Positions 1 to 8,403 of a stretch of 64,000 nucleotides of DNA are shown here, piece by piece. The notes beneath the pieces are model-generated. The model ran no database searches. It saw only the letters and a program-made list of their open reading frames with translations, and was not told where the DNA came from. Origin of the DNA: Aquibacillus halophilus (GTDB lineage: Bacteria; Bacillota; Bacilli; Bacillales; Amphibacillaceae); the NCBI RefSeq assembly GCF_009649745.1, contig NZ_WJNG01000004.1:1-64000 (forward strand), read 5' to 3'. Made by a program: the position numbers and the translations under genes. Position 1 is the stretch's first letter; every line of letters begins with the position of its first letter.

Positions 1-230
1 TAACTACTACATTAAACCAACCAGAGTTAAATACTTATAATGGTTGATTGTGGTGTAGACAATCGACTCTAGAGTGAAAAGTAACAAAGGTCTCATGCGA
101 CGAGTAAGCGCAGGTATTTTCGAAATGTCTATGGATTCCGTCTACGCTAGTAGTAGTGTTTTTTTATTAAAGAAAAACCCATGAATTTATTGTCTCAAGG
201 ATCCACCCTTGAACAGTGAGCTACTCAAAG
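1..230. other. Intergenic, no gene seen
   Basis: No open frame with a convincing ribosome-binding site was found here on either strand. The stretch is AT-rich and precedes a palindromic repeat. A gene lying to the left of the window may influence it, but nothing visible shows this. Confidence 0.5.
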
Positions 231-353
231 CGGAGGAAAAATACGACACTCCTATGGGAAAGGAACAGTCTGAAGACCCCGCAGTGAGTGTTCTTTACGA
301 GCGAGGAGGCTGAGGCGTTCCCCATGGAAAGGGAGTGTTTTTCCGCAGCGGCG
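231..353. repeat. Dispersed imperfect palindrome of Bacillaceae type
   Basis: The left arm (231-264, reading CGGAGGAAAAATACGACACT and then TCCTATGGGAAAGG) is an imperfect inverted copy of the right arm (315-350, with CCCCATGGAAAGGGAGTG and then TTTTTCCGCAGCGG). The central part reads GTCTGAAGACCCCGCAG and GAGGAGGCTGAGGCGTTCCC. From memory, this layout with these phrases recurs at many intergenic sites in Oceanobacillus, alkaliphilic Bacillus and relatives. The GC content is higher than the flanks. A 69-codon open frame crossing it is an artefact. Copy number in this genome cannot be judged from one window. Confidence 0.7.
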
Positions 354-472
354 AAATAGCACTATTCCCAATAAAGACCGTAAGGAAGTCAGATAGTTAC
401 GTCGGAGTTTATAGGTATTCTGTCATAAACAATCTTTTTTCTAAGTCAATTCTACCTAGGTTTCCTCTTAGC

Positions 473-919
473 TTATATTCGTCTAAAACCCTCTTGTTGA
501 AGATAATCAGCAGCACCATTATAGGTTGCATAGCTTCCGTCTAACATTTCCCCAGCATAAACATTCCACGAATCAAAATCGTTAATTACCTTTAGGGTCT
601 GATTTTCAGAATTTACCCATGTTTCCTCAAAAGGTTCTTGTTCAGAGAGGGATTCAATTGACTGCTTTATTACTTTTCGAATTTCCTGCTCAGAAAAGTC
701 ACGAATATTTACCATTCCTTTATTGTCAATAACATAATCGTCATTTATTAATTCAGCATAGACAAATCCATTCCCATTTGGGTGTAGATGATAGACTACA
801 AGCTTTTTATCAATTACACTTTCTTCAAAATGGTAATTGTGACGACCCAAAGATACATCTTTCCGTTGTAATTCAGTGAAAGATTCTATAATTGCTATTT
901 TTTCATTATATGTAAGCAT
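473..919 (-). CDS. Hypothetical protein, 148 aa
   Basis: I do not recognise this protein. It is soluble, acidic and has no signal peptide or membrane segment. It is rich in aromatic and Asp/Glu residues and ends in a run containing YLQQEGFRRI. The ATG at 919 is chosen because GGAGG lies five bases upstream; a longer reading from a TTG four codons earlier would start inside the ribosome-binding site. It stands alone on the minus strand, with the palindromic repeat beyond its stop codon, and no terminator is evident. The regular mix of short predicted strands and helices suggests a folded conserved protein rather than a chance frame. Confidence 0.6.
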   Translation of the reverse strand: MLTYNEKIAIIESFTELQRKDVSLGRHNYHFEESVIDKKLVVYHLHPNGNGFVYAELINDDYVIDNKGMVNIRDFSEQEIRKVIKQSIESLSEQEPFEETWVNSENQTLKVINDFDSWNVYAGEMLDGSYATYNGAADYLQQEGFRRI

Positions 920-1117
920 GTTAGCCTCCAATTAGTGTAGTTTCCTGTATTTAAATCGTATTATAACACTCAAATTTTTAAAAATACTATTTTCTTAATC
1001 CGATTTTTATCAGCCTGTTTCAGTGAGTGCTCTTTAAACTAATTCCAACTAAGCAAAAGTATCCTTTTAAATCAAGGTTAGATTCGTGAGATAGAAAAAG
1101 ATTCATCTTTTATAGAA

Positions 1118-1156
1118 AAACAAAAAAGGCAAACCGATTTTTGGGCTTGCCTTCAA
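1118..1156 (-). terminator. Intrinsic terminator of the S1-domain gene
   Basis: Read on the minus strand, AAGGCAAGCC and GGTTTGCCTT form a stem followed by a T-rich run (TTTTTTGTTTTTC). It lies about 25 bases past the yugI stop codon, which fits a simple one-gene transcript. Confidence 0.75.
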
Positions 1157-1179
1157 CTATATTTATAAAATGTAGCAGG

Positions 1180-1629
1180 TTATCCGCGTCTTCCGCCTCT
1201 ACCGCCCCGTTTTGTTTCGGTGCTACGTTTAAGATTATATAAATTTTCTTCACTAGTCTTTAGGAATTTTGACATTTTATCTTCAAAACTTTCCTTTGGT
1301 TTAAAGTTGCTTTTTGAACGGAAGTTTTTGGAATTCCTATCGTCTCTTCCTTGGCGCGCTGGGCGTTGGGAATAAGAAGAGGTTTGTCCTTCAGGTCGAT
1401 CTATCGCTTTTTTGATGGACAAGGCAGTTTTTCCGTCCTTCTCACTGATTACTTTAACTTCAATTTGGTCGCCAACTTTAAGATGATCATTAACATCTTT
1501 TACATAGCTATCTGCTACCTCACTGATGTGAACAAGACCTGTCGAGCCTCCAGGTAATTCTACGAATGCTCCAAAATTGGTGATGCCTGTTACCTTACCT
1601 TGTACCTTGCTGCCTACTTCGATTGACAA
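1180..1629 (-). CDS. yugI: S1 domain RNA-binding protein, YugI/GSP13-like
   Basis: Residues 1-72 are a complete S1 OB-fold RNA-binding domain: the opening GSKVQGKVTGITNFGAFVEL, then GLVHISEV, and the closing DGKTALSIKKA are classic S1 positions. The C-terminal half is low-complexity and basic, ending in a GGRGGRRG tail that probably adds nonspecific RNA affinity. The family member in B. subtilis is the general stress protein YugI (about 130 aa), which associates with ribosomes. The start is TTG at 1629 with GAGGGGG upstream. The gene is monocistronic with its own terminator. Ribosome association here is inferred from the family, not seen directly. Confidence 0.85.
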   Translation of the reverse strand: MSIEVGSKVQGKVTGITNFGAFVELPGGSTGLVHISEVADSYVKDVNDHLKVGDQIEVKVISEKDGKTALSIKKAIDRPEGQTSSYSQRPARQGRDDRNSKNFRSKSNFKPKESFEDKMSKFLKTSEENLYNLKRSTETKRGGRGGRRG

Positions 1630-2032
1630 AAAAAGTTCCCCCTCAATAATTTTAAAACCAATTCATTATAACAAATTATAGCAATTTAATCAAATGGTTA
1701 TAAGTATTAAAAATAAAGTTGTATCACTATTCTTTATAGATTATAAAAAATAAAGTTGTGTTTTTCAAGGGATTTCCTTGTTTTTATTATGACCAGTGTT
1801 TTTATTTCTAAAATAATTAAATATGCAAGTATAAGAGTATGCCCCAAAAATTCCTTTTATTTAATTAGTTATTATACCTTACTTCTGGACTGAATTCCAC
1901 CAAGAAAAGACAGTATAGTGGTATTAACTGGTAATAAAGTGTATACTGATTAAAAAAGGGTAAGCCCTTTGGTCTTCTGGTGGTTCAACTCATCGGCAGA
2001 GGGTTTGAGACCAATACGAAAGGATGACCAAA
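1630..2032. other. Intergenic between divergent genes, no gene seen
   Basis: About 400 AT-rich bases separate the divergent yugI and the 2033 gene. Promoters for both must lie here, but I could not assign -35/-10 pairs with confidence. No small gene with a good ribosome-binding site was found. Confidence 0.4.
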
Positions 2033-2398
2033 ATGACAGGTATGTTATATCAGGCAAAAATTGGTGATGGATTTAAGAAAAAGGGATTGAATAGAAGAGG
2101 TACTTTTTTTAAAACACCAAAAGAAGCTGTATCAGAAGCTTTGGCTTTAAAGGAAAGTATTGATCAAACGTATAAGAATGGAATAGAATGGGACTATAAC
2201 GGTAAAATGACAGGTTCGGTAAAGAAGGTTAAAATATTGCGAGGATTTTTAAATGGTGACAGAGAGTCGGAACCATTTTATTTACAAATTTTAACTGTCA
2301 AAAAAGAGAAGAGTAGCGCTGTAACTCCTAAGAAACCAAAAACAGTTACGACGAAGGATAAGAAAGTATTAGATAAGGTTATGGAATTGTTAAAGTAA
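2033..2398 (+). CDS. Hypothetical small basic protein, 121 aa
   Basis: I do not recognise a family. The protein is lysine-rich and soluble with no membrane segment. The N-terminal 75 residues look folded (GTFFKTPKEAVSEALALKES), followed by a Lys/Thr/Pro linker and a short C-terminal helix (KVLDKVMELLK), an arrangement seen in small nucleic-acid-associated proteins. That is only a resemblance. The ATG at 2033 is preferred over the ATG at 2024 because AAAGG is only two bases from the first but well spaced for the second. A terminator follows directly, so it is probably a one-gene transcript. Confidence 0.55.
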   Translation: MTGMLYQAKIGDGFKKKGLNRRGTFFKTPKEAVSEALALKESIDQTYKNGIEWDYNGKMTGSVKKVKILRGFLNGDRESEPFYLQILTVKKEKSSAVTPKKPKTVTTKDKKVLDKVMELLK

Positions 2399-2417
2399 AA
2401 TAACAGTAATATTTGAA

Positions 2418-2458
2418 TATAAAAAAACCGCTTTGATAATAGGCGGTTTTTTATATTC
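2418..2458. terminator. Bidirectional-type intrinsic terminator
   Basis: AAAAAACCGC and GCGGTTTTTT form a hairpin with an A-tract before and a T-tract after it, about 20 bases past the stop of the gene at 2033. It ends that transcript before the TVP38 gene. Confidence 0.8.
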
Positions 2459-2579
2459 TAGTGAAACTATTCTAATACACTTATTATTGGCGGTCTATTT
2501 ACCTTTTATTTTGTTCTGTTTTACCCCTATAAGCGTTTAGTCTTAAAGTGAGTTAGGAATTTTTAACAGGGGGAATCCT

Positions 2580-3131
2580 ATGGATCAATTTAATCAGTCC
2601 CTTGAATTTCTAATAGAAGGTACTGGATGGTTAGCTCCAGTTCTTTTTATCCTATTGCATTTATTTCGGCCGTTTTTCTTCCTTCCGGTTATTGTCGTTT
2701 GTATTGGAGGTGGGGTATTATTCGGTTTTATTAAGGGTGCATTATTATCTTTTATTGGCCTTTCTCTCATGAGTTTAGTTTCCTATCAGTTGGTTATTAA
2801 ATTTCCAAGATTTCGTAAAGGCGTCACCCATTTAAAGAAAAAAGTATTTCAAGATCGAACTGTTTCGGTTAGCCAGGTGATGATTTTACGTATTATGCCG
2901 TTCGTCCACTTCCATTTACTTTCTCTTTATCTAATGGAAATGTCAAAATCATTCAAGGAGTATATGTACTTTTCAGTTTTAGGTCAAATTATGCCAGCTG
3001 TTCTTTATACAGCTTTTGGTGAGGCTATTACTGAGCTACCTTGGTACTCAACTGGAATTATGGTTATTATATTAGTTTCCATTTATGGCTATCTTGGTAA
3101 AAGGAACAAAGCACATATAAAAGGTAGTTGA
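2580..3131 (+). CDS. TVP38/TMEM64 (VTT/DedA-like) membrane protein
   Basis: The 183-residue protein has about five hydrophobic segments. It carries the signature of the TVP38/TMEM64 group: FRPFFFLPVIVVCIGGGVLFGFIKG near residues 30-55 (glycine-rich re-entrant region), then a helix with FPRFRKG and a second conserved block LRIMPFVHFHLLSLYLMEMSKSF around residues 103-125. The family is related to DedA proteins and implicated in lipid transport or scrambling; a specific substrate is unknown. GGGGG precedes the ATG at 2580. It is somewhat shorter than many relatives (about 200-230 aa) but appears intact at both ends. It has its own transcription unit. Confidence 0.75.
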   Translation: MDQFNQSLEFLIEGTGWLAPVLFILLHLFRPFFFLPVIVVCIGGGVLFGFIKGALLSFIGLSLMSLVSYQLVIKFPRFRKGVTHLKKKVFQDRTVSVSQVMILRIMPFVHFHLLSLYLMEMSKSFKEYMYFSVLGQIMPAVLYTAFGEAITELPWYSTGIMVIILVSIYGYLGKRNKAHIKGS

Positions 3132-3293
3132 ATGGATTAGGAGTGGATGTAGGCTATTGCTTATGTATTAGTAAATAATAGAAGTGAAACACAATACTTT
3201 TTAACTAATCCCACTTAGCTAACTAAATATATAGTAAACTGAGGAAATTAAAGTAATATTTTGTTATAGTAGAGTAAAAAGTGGAGGTATATC

Positions 3294-3785
3294 ATGGCAA
3301 AAGATAGTTCATTTGATGTTGTATCAGAAATTGACTTACCCGAAGTTATAAATGCAGTCACAATGGCAACTAAAGAAATAAAGACTCGCTACGACTTTAA
3401 GGGAAGTAAAAGTACTATAAATGTAGAAGATGAAGAGCTTGTGTTAGTTTCCGATGATGAATACAAATTGGAGCAGCTTAAAGATGTATTAATTAGTAAA
3501 TTGATTAAACGTAATGTTTCCACAAAAAACATTGATTATGGCAAAATCGAAAATGCTTTTGGGGGAACTGTACGCCAACGAGCAAAGCTAATTCAAGGTA
3601 TTGATAAAGAACAAGCAAAAAAAATAAATAAAATTATTAAAGATAGTGGACTTAAAGTAAAGAGTCAAATTCAAGATGACCAAATTCGTGTGACTGGAAA
3701 GAATCGTGATGATTTACAAGCTATCATGGCAGCGATTAGAGAAGCCAAACTGACGATTGATGTACAGTTTATAAATTATAGATAA
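3294..3785 (+). CDS. YajQ-family nucleotide-binding protein (DUF520)
   Basis: Length (163 aa) and sequence match YajQ throughout: the start [18 protein letters not shown], the [11 protein letters not shown] block near residue 30, and the end [13 protein letters not shown]. The fold is two ferredoxin-like domains. Xanthomonas and Pseudomonas members bind cyclic di-GMP; other members bind nucleic acid, and the B. subtilis member (YitK) has no firm function. GGAGG lies upstream of the ATG at 3294 and a terminator follows, so the gene is monocistronic. The family is certain, the ligand in this organism is not. Confidence 0.93.
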   Translation: MAKDSSFDVVSEIDLPEVINAVTMATKEIKTRYDFKGSKSTINVEDEELVLVSDDEYKLEQLKDVLISKLIKRNVSTKNIDYGKIENAFGGTVRQRAKLIQGIDKEQAKKINKIIKDSGLKVKSQIQDDQIRVTGKNRDDLQAIMAAIREAKLTIDVQFINYR

Positions 3786-3797
3786 AATATTTTTAAT

Positions 3798-3848
3798 GAA
3801 TTAAACCTTTCTGCTAGTAATGTGGAAAGGTTTTAATTTTTTTTTAAT
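3798..3848 (+). terminator. Intrinsic terminator after yajQ-like gene
   Basis: AAACCTTTC and GAAAGGTTT form a stem followed by TTAATTTTTTTTT. It begins about 15 bases after the stop codon. Confidence 0.85.
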
Positions 3849-3995
3849 ATTTTTTAAATATGTAATGTTAATGGGTGCATAAGCCTAATTTATACATATA
3901 CTAATAAAAGGTAATTGGTGATATCTATACTTAACCTCCTTCAATTGATCTTTTTTGTAAGATTTATACTCCATAAGAAAAAAGGAGAGGATTGT

Positions 3996-4457
3996 GTGAA
4001 GTTTAGAATTCAATATCTTCCACTAAGCAAGATTAGACCTGGTACATCTATTAGAATGACAGAGGAAATAAAAAAGCTCCATATCTTAATGTTAGATTGT
4101 ATGCATCTTCTAGTTGTGAGAAAAAATAAACAAGACAATAACTATACTATCTTAAGTGGTCTCAGTCGATTCGAATATCTCCGGAAAAATGATGGCAAAA
4201 AGTATGTACCCTGTATTGTTGACGAACAAAGGGATTTAAATTTAAAGTCTTTAGTTATTCATTTAAACAATAAGTTTTATTCAAACGAAAATTCAATCCT
4301 CCATAGTTGGTCAATAATTAAATCTTTTCAAAAGACCGATCGGCGGTTCGATCAATTGTCCATGGTACAAAAAATGAAGGTGCTTTTTATCGGGATACGA
4401 TATAAGCGAACAGTTATTTCTGCTATGAAAAAAAAGATTGATCATTTTGAGAAGTGA
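3996..4457 (+). CDS. ParB N-terminal-like (ParB/Srx fold) small protein
   Basis: The protein (153 aa) reads like a shortened ParB N-terminal domain: YLPLSKIRPG at residues 6-15 resembles the ParB opening, then a helix EEIKKLHILMLDCM, the strand LLVVRKNK, and YTILSGLSRFEYLRKN at residues 50-65, which corresponds to the ParB box where ParB has a G-E-R-R-like motif. The Arg pair of the CTP-binding box is replaced (SGLSRFEYL). The start is GTG at 3996, six bases after AAAGGAGAGG; longer readings begin without a ribosome-binding site. No helix-turn-helix region follows, so a partition role is unlikely. The function is unknown. Confidence 0.5.
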   Translation: MKFRIQYLPLSKIRPGTSIRMTEEIKKLHILMLDCMHLLVVRKNKQDNNYTILSGLSRFEYLRKNDGKKYVPCIVDEQRDLNLKSLVIHLNNKFYSNENSILHSWSIIKSFQKTDRRFDQLSMVQKMKVLFIGIRYKRTVISAMKKKIDHFEK

Positions 4458-4592
4458 ACGATTTCCCATTAATGCTTGTTTTTTTCAGTGGATGAGCAGT
4501 AAACCTTTTGGATAATAACTAATAGTAGGACGAGCAATTATATAAGGTAAATCTAAATTCCTAGTTAATTTAAATGGGAGAAGGTGATTAAA

Positions 4593-5018
4593 GTGCAACT
4601 GATCGATGAACTGTTAGATGATTTAATAGAGGTAGCTAGCAACTATAACAATGAGTTTATTGATAAAATTGAACTTGATTTAAAACTACAATTACTCATA
4701 TCGAAAGTTGATAGAATTGAAATAAATTTTAAGGTTACTCCATTGCAAAAGCTGGTTGCTAGAAGACACACAAAATCATTTAATCAGCTATTATACAGGT
4801 CTAAGTATAAGGCTACTGAATCTTTATTAAAGTTGAAAGGGGCAAGTAATAAACGTTTATTTAATAGTAAATTAGATCAAATTTTAGCGAATAGTCTAGA
4901 GTTTAATTATCTATACAACATGTTAGATGCAAGCTGCAACGCTTATATAACGAGAAACCAATTGGAACCACTTCCAAAACCAATTCAAATTTTTATGTAC
5001 ACTAGAAGAAGCGATTAA
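4593..5018 (+). CDS. Hypothetical helical protein, 141 aa
   Basis: No family is recognised. The protein is almost entirely helical by composition, with leucine/isoleucine heptad-like spacing in the first 50 residues and basic patches near residues 55-90 (KLVARRHTKSFNQLLYRSKYK). There is no signal peptide or membrane span. The start is GTG at 4593 with AAGGTGAT upstream; a GTG three codons earlier is possible but too close to GGGAG. It follows the ParB-N-like gene on the same strand with a 135-base gap and could share its transcript. The next gene converges on it. Confidence 0.5.
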   Translation: MQLIDELLDDLIEVASNYNNEFIDKIELDLKLQLLISKVDRIEINFKVTPLQKLVARRHTKSFNQLLYRSKYKATESLLKLKGASNKRLFNSKLDQILANSLEFNYLYNMLDASCNAYITRNQLEPLPKPIQIFMYTRRSD

Positions 5019-5024
5019 ATTTTT

Positions 5025-5339
5025 CTAGTAAGATTGAATGGCAAACCGGTAATATTCCAATGTGGCTTTTAGGGATTCCCAGTGGTAAGCATACAGCTCT
5101 GGACAGTCTTCAATAATCTGACTGAGATAAAAGTTTAGCTTATGATCCCTGCATGCATCAAGAAAATCATTATACTGTTTTAATCCACACTCTAACTCCT
5201 CAAGTAGTTCAAATTTATTTCCTTCGTATTCCTCCTCTAGATCAATAATAATAGCGTTCACTACGGTGTTATATATTTCTTCCATTATAGTTTCTCCTTC
5301 AGTGAGTTGTATTTTATTCAGTAATTCCTCATTTCCCAC
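5025..5339 (-). CDS. Hypothetical acidic protein, 104 aa
   Basis: I do not recognise it. It is acidic and helical, with repeated Glu/Leu runs (IIIDLEEEYEGNKFELLEELE) and a C-terminal aromatic stretch (AYHWESLKATLEYYRFAIQSY). A GTG at 5339 sits seven bases after TTGGAGGA and is the best start; an ATG at 5285, preceded by GAAGGAG, gives an 86-residue alternative. It converges with the gene at 4593, only six bases apart, without an obvious terminator between them. No signal or membrane segment. Confidence 0.5.
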   Translation of the reverse strand: MGNEELLNKIQLTEGETIMEEIYNTVVNAIIIDLEEEYEGNKFELLEELECGLKQYNDFLDACRDHKLNFYLSQIIEDCPELYAYHWESLKATLEYYRFAIQSY

Positions 5340-5422
5340 TGATATTCCTCCAACTGTAAGCAAATCTATTTACACAGCTTTATTTATTCTCGCCTTTATA
5401 ACAAAAAGTTGTTCAATAACTA

Positions 5423-6304
5423 TTAATAAAGCTCGTAATCTTCTAATTTAACAAATTCAAACCCCAGGTCCTTTAATTGAGGAACTGCAATAGCAACTCC
5501 TTCTGCGGTACCAGAGTTAGGTTGGTTCATATGAAGAATAACGATGGAGCCTGGCTGTGCTTGGAGGAGAGAATTTTTAACTTGATTGGCTGTATAGGTA
5601 GCACCTGCGTCACCGTTAATATCAAAGTTGACTACTTCAACTCCTAAATTGTCTAGTAATGAGACAGATACTTCATCATAGTGTGCCGTCCCTGAACGGA
5701 AATACCTAGGTTTCTTGCCGGTAATCTGGTATATTTTTTGGTAGTTTGTCATTACTTCTTCCAAAACCTCAGACGGAGAATTTGTGCCATTTATCCCATA
5801 TGCTTTCTGACCATCTATACTCAGAGGTTTATGGTGGGTACCATGATTTTCAATTTGGAAGAGATCTATTCCTGCCAAAAATAAAAATGTTTCCTCATTT
5901 GCTGTAATCCAGCGTTCATTAATGAATAGAGTAGCTGGAATTTCATTATCTATTAAAAAATTAATCAATTGTCCATCAAAGCCATTTCCGGTGGAAGAGC
6001 CACAAGCATCTAATGTTAATGCAATAATAGGCTCTTCTGTATTTATTCGATTTTTCACACCGGAGACATGTAGCCCCCATTCTTTTGGTGAAGGATAGAC
6101 TTGCAGTGATAGATATTTTATTGTTCTTTGTAATTCATGAAAAATAACAGCTTGAATGAGAGGATGATCATCTGAGAAGTCTTTTTGATGGGGAAATCTG
6201 TCGGATTCAGAAAGTGATTTTGCCGAAAGTGTTCGATTATTATTTGGATAAGCAATGGTAACAATCACAGAAAGTGAAATGAGAAAAATGATGATCCTTT
6301 TCAT
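5423..6304 (-). CDS. Secreted polysaccharide deacetylase (NodB fold), variant motif 1
   Basis: The protein (293 aa) opens with MKRIIIFLISLSVIVTIAY, a signal peptide or N-terminal anchor, then has a NodB domain from about residue 90 on. Visible motifs: LTLDACG (motif 1), NHGTHH with the two metal-binding histidines (motif 2), FRSGTAHYD (motif 3) and ILHMNQPNSG (motif 5). Motif 1 departs from the usual TFDD: the second Asp, a metal ligand in characterised enzymes, is Ala. Activity may therefore be altered. Likely substrates are N-acetylated cell-wall or capsular sugars. The ATG at 6304 with GGGGGA upstream is chosen over an earlier start. Monocistronic on the minus strand. Confidence 0.8.
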   Translation of the reverse strand: MKRIIIFLISLSVIVTIAYPNNNRTLSAKSLSESDRFPHQKDFSDDHPLIQAVIFHELQRTIKYLSLQVYPSPKEWGLHVSGVKNRINTEEPIIALTLDACGSSTGNGFDGQLINFLIDNEIPATLFINERWITANEETFLFLAGIDLFQIENHGTHHKPLSIDGQKAYGINGTNSPSEVLEEVMTNYQKIYQITGKKPRYFRSGTAHYDEVSVSLLDNLGVEVVNFDINGDAGATYTANQVKNSLLQAQPGSIVILHMNQPNSGTAEGVAIAVPQLKDLGFEFVKLEDYELY

Positions 6305-6808
6305 TTGAATCCCCCGTTCTAGATTAACTGATTTCATTATAGTGGATTATTAAATTATAAACTAGTAACCTATTAAGAAACCTGAATTTTATTAGTTGTT
6401 ACTAACCTGTTTGGTTTTTACCCTAATTCATGTTAAATGACAGAAAAAATAGAATTTTATCCTCATGTATGGCATTACTAAGATGGTGGAAGATTAGTAA
6501 GTGGTGACACTCTAGTCGCATACAAAAATGTTACTTAAACAGGACTTGAATAAACAATTCCAATTATTCGTCAAAAATTCAACTACAATCTTAAATTGGA
6601 AATTTAGCCAAGTAACAGATAAACTAGAAAATAAATTAGTGTGACTAGCATTGAAGTAAAGTGGTGGAGGGCCTTAAGTTTTTGGGGAAGATTGCTTAAC
6701 TCCCGTGGCATTCATAGAAACAAAGACGATAAGGAATTCTGTTCATGTTATACGAAAGTCCATCCAATGTTACTTTGCAGGAAGTATATAGAAGGGGATT
6801 GATAATAA
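6305..6808. other. Long intergenic region, nothing assigned
   Basis: About 500 bases separate two divergent genes. I looked for a metal-responsive riboswitch ahead of the cation antiporter, such as the yybP-ykoY type, and did not find its conserved phrases. No terminator, small gene or repeat was recognised. The length is more than two promoters need. Confidence 0.4.
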
Positions 6809-7768
6809 GTGACTTATTTATTTTTAATTATAGGTTTTGCTTTGTTAATTAAAGGTGCAGATTTTTTTGTTGACGGAGCATCAAAAATGGCTAGAGCTTT
6901 CCATATCTCACCACTATTGATAGGACTAACCATCGTAGCATTTGGTACTAGTTCACCGGAGGCAACCGTGAGTATAGTTGCCGCACTAGAAGGCAATGCT
7001 GGTGTAGCTATTGGAAATGTTGTTGGAAGCAATATTTTTAACATTACTTTAGTAGTTGGATTGACTGCGATGATTAATCCATTAAAAGTTGACAGTGTAA
7101 CAATTAGAAAGGAAATTCCATTTACTTTACTTGCTAGCATAGCATTATTGATCCTAATTAGTGATATAAGCTTCCAGTTATTGAGTGAGAACTTTATTAC
7201 CAGAGGCGATGGCTTTATTCTTTTATTGTTTTTTACTATTTTCTTATATTACATATTTGAGGTAGCAAGAAATAATCGAGAAAAAATAAAAGAAGATAGC
7301 GGCGCAAATCAGGAGAGTTCCCCATGGGGGAAGAATATAGTTATTACACTAATTGGTCTCGCTGGAATTATAATAGGTGGGGATGTAGTAGTTAATAATG
7401 CAACTACAATTGCAGTGTCGTTTGGAATGAGTGAAACTTTAGTTGGTTTAACAATTGTAGCAGTGGGGACATCATTACCAGAATTAATTACTTCAATAAC
7501 AGCAGCCCTTAAGAAGGAAAGTGAAATTGCATTAGGAAATATTGTAGGGAGTAACATTTTTAACATATTATTTGTACTCGGTTCAGCCTCGGTTATTGCT
7601 CCACTTGCAGTAGAGGGAAAAATATTTGTTGATGTTCTATTAATGATACTGCTAACTGTAACTTTATTAGTTTTTTCTCGAACATCTTTCAGGATTGGAA
7701 AACAAGAGGGAATTATTCTAACTGTTGCTTATATAGCTTATATGATATTTATTATCATGCGTAATTAG
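6809..7768 (+). CDS. Calcium/sodium antiporter, CaCA family (YrbG type)
   Basis: The protein (319 aa) shows the inverted two-half architecture of CaCA exchangers. Each half carries an alpha-repeat: GLTIVAFGTSSPEATVSIVA near residue 40 with GNVVGSNIFNITLVVGL, and GLTIVAVGTSLPELITSITA near residue 212 with GNIVGSNIFNILFVLGS. The Glu in each SPE/LPE motif is the cation-binding residue. About ten membrane helices are separated by a short hydrophilic loop at residues 153-170. It probably exports Ca2+ or another divalent cation in exchange for Na+ or H+. The GTG at 6809 is used because the first helix begins at once; GGGG lies upstream at a long spacing. Confidence 0.9.
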   Translation: MTYLFLIIGFALLIKGADFFVDGASKMARAFHISPLLIGLTIVAFGTSSPEATVSIVAALEGNAGVAIGNVVGSNIFNITLVVGLTAMINPLKVDSVTIRKEIPFTLLASIALLILISDISFQLLSENFITRGDGFILLLFFTIFLYYIFEVARNNREKIKEDSGANQESSPWGKNIVITLIGLAGIIIGGDVVVNNATTIAVSFGMSETLVGLTIVAVGTSLPELITSITAALKKESEIALGNIVGSNIFNILFVLGSASVIAPLAVEGKIFVDVLLMILLTVTLLVFSRTSFRIGKQEGIILTVAYIAYMIFIIMRN

Positions 7769-8137
7769 GGTTTTATTTGAATGGTTTCTAGTAATGGAAA
7801 CAAGGAGTTACTCTGACGCCTTTCAACATTCAGTCTTTGTAACCTTAGTTATAGTCGGTCAATTGATTAGTCTTGAAAAATCAATTTGTCTCATAGGTAG
7901 CTGAACCATACCCTTTAGCTATTCCATAAATCAACATACAATTTTTTTAGGTCAATTCATCCAACGTACTTTGCAGCTTCAATTACAAAATATCTTTGGT
8001 TTGATTAATGCTCATTATAATTCGATTTCCTCTTTCTTTCTTGGTGAAGGATGGGCAAACACAAAAGTTATGAGATTGAGGTGCTTAGTGCTACAATTAT
8101 GGGTGGAATTGTCACATAAATTAGTGAGGGTGAATCC
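7769..8137. other. Intergenic, no gene seen
   Basis: This 370-base stretch follows the antiporter gene. A weak hairpin (GTTTC/GAAAC near 7784-7800) lacks a T-run. No small gene with a ribosome-binding site was found. Confidence 0.4.
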
Positions 8138-8368
8138 ATGTACTTAACAATTAAAGAGGCTGCAGAGTTCATTGAAATACCTGAGAGTCAAATTAAGAAG
8201 TTTATTGACCAAGGGCGAATTCGTGCAATTCATGACGGGGAACAATATGTAATTAACAAAGAGCAATTTACTACACATATGGAACAATTGGAAAATTATA
8301 AAAAACTAGTGGATGAATTTTGGAATGAGCCAATTCCAGAAGATATCGATATCAAGGATGAAGATTAA
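8138..8368 (+). CDS. Excisionase-family/MerR-like helix-turn-helix protein
   Basis: The 76-residue protein has the compact winged-helix pattern of excisionase-family DNA-binding domains: LTIKEAAEFIEIPESQIKKFIDQGRIRAI at residues 3-31 (helix-turn-helix) and DGEQYVINKEQF (wing). An acidic tail (EPIPEDIDIKDED) follows. There is no integrase or phage remnant nearby, so a small regulator is more likely than a true excisionase. GAGGGTGA precedes the ATG. The gene runs into the pseudouridine synthase gene 35 bases downstream and is probably co-transcribed with it. DNA target unknown. Confidence 0.7.
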   Translation: MYLTIKEAAEFIEIPESQIKKFIDQGRIRAIHDGEQYVINKEQFTTHMEQLENYKKLVDEFWNEPIPEDIDIKDED

Positions 8369-8403
8369 TTATTTTAAAAGTGGGGCCAACTAGGAGGAAA
8401 TTA

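Noticed and set aside
335-544. 69-codon plus-strand open frame
   Set aside because: It starts inside the palindromic repeat, has no ribosome-binding site and overlaps the end of the conserved minus-strand gene.
8138-8368. Excisionase of an integrated element
   Set aside because: There is no integrase, att repeat or other phage gene nearby; the family also contains ordinary small regulators.
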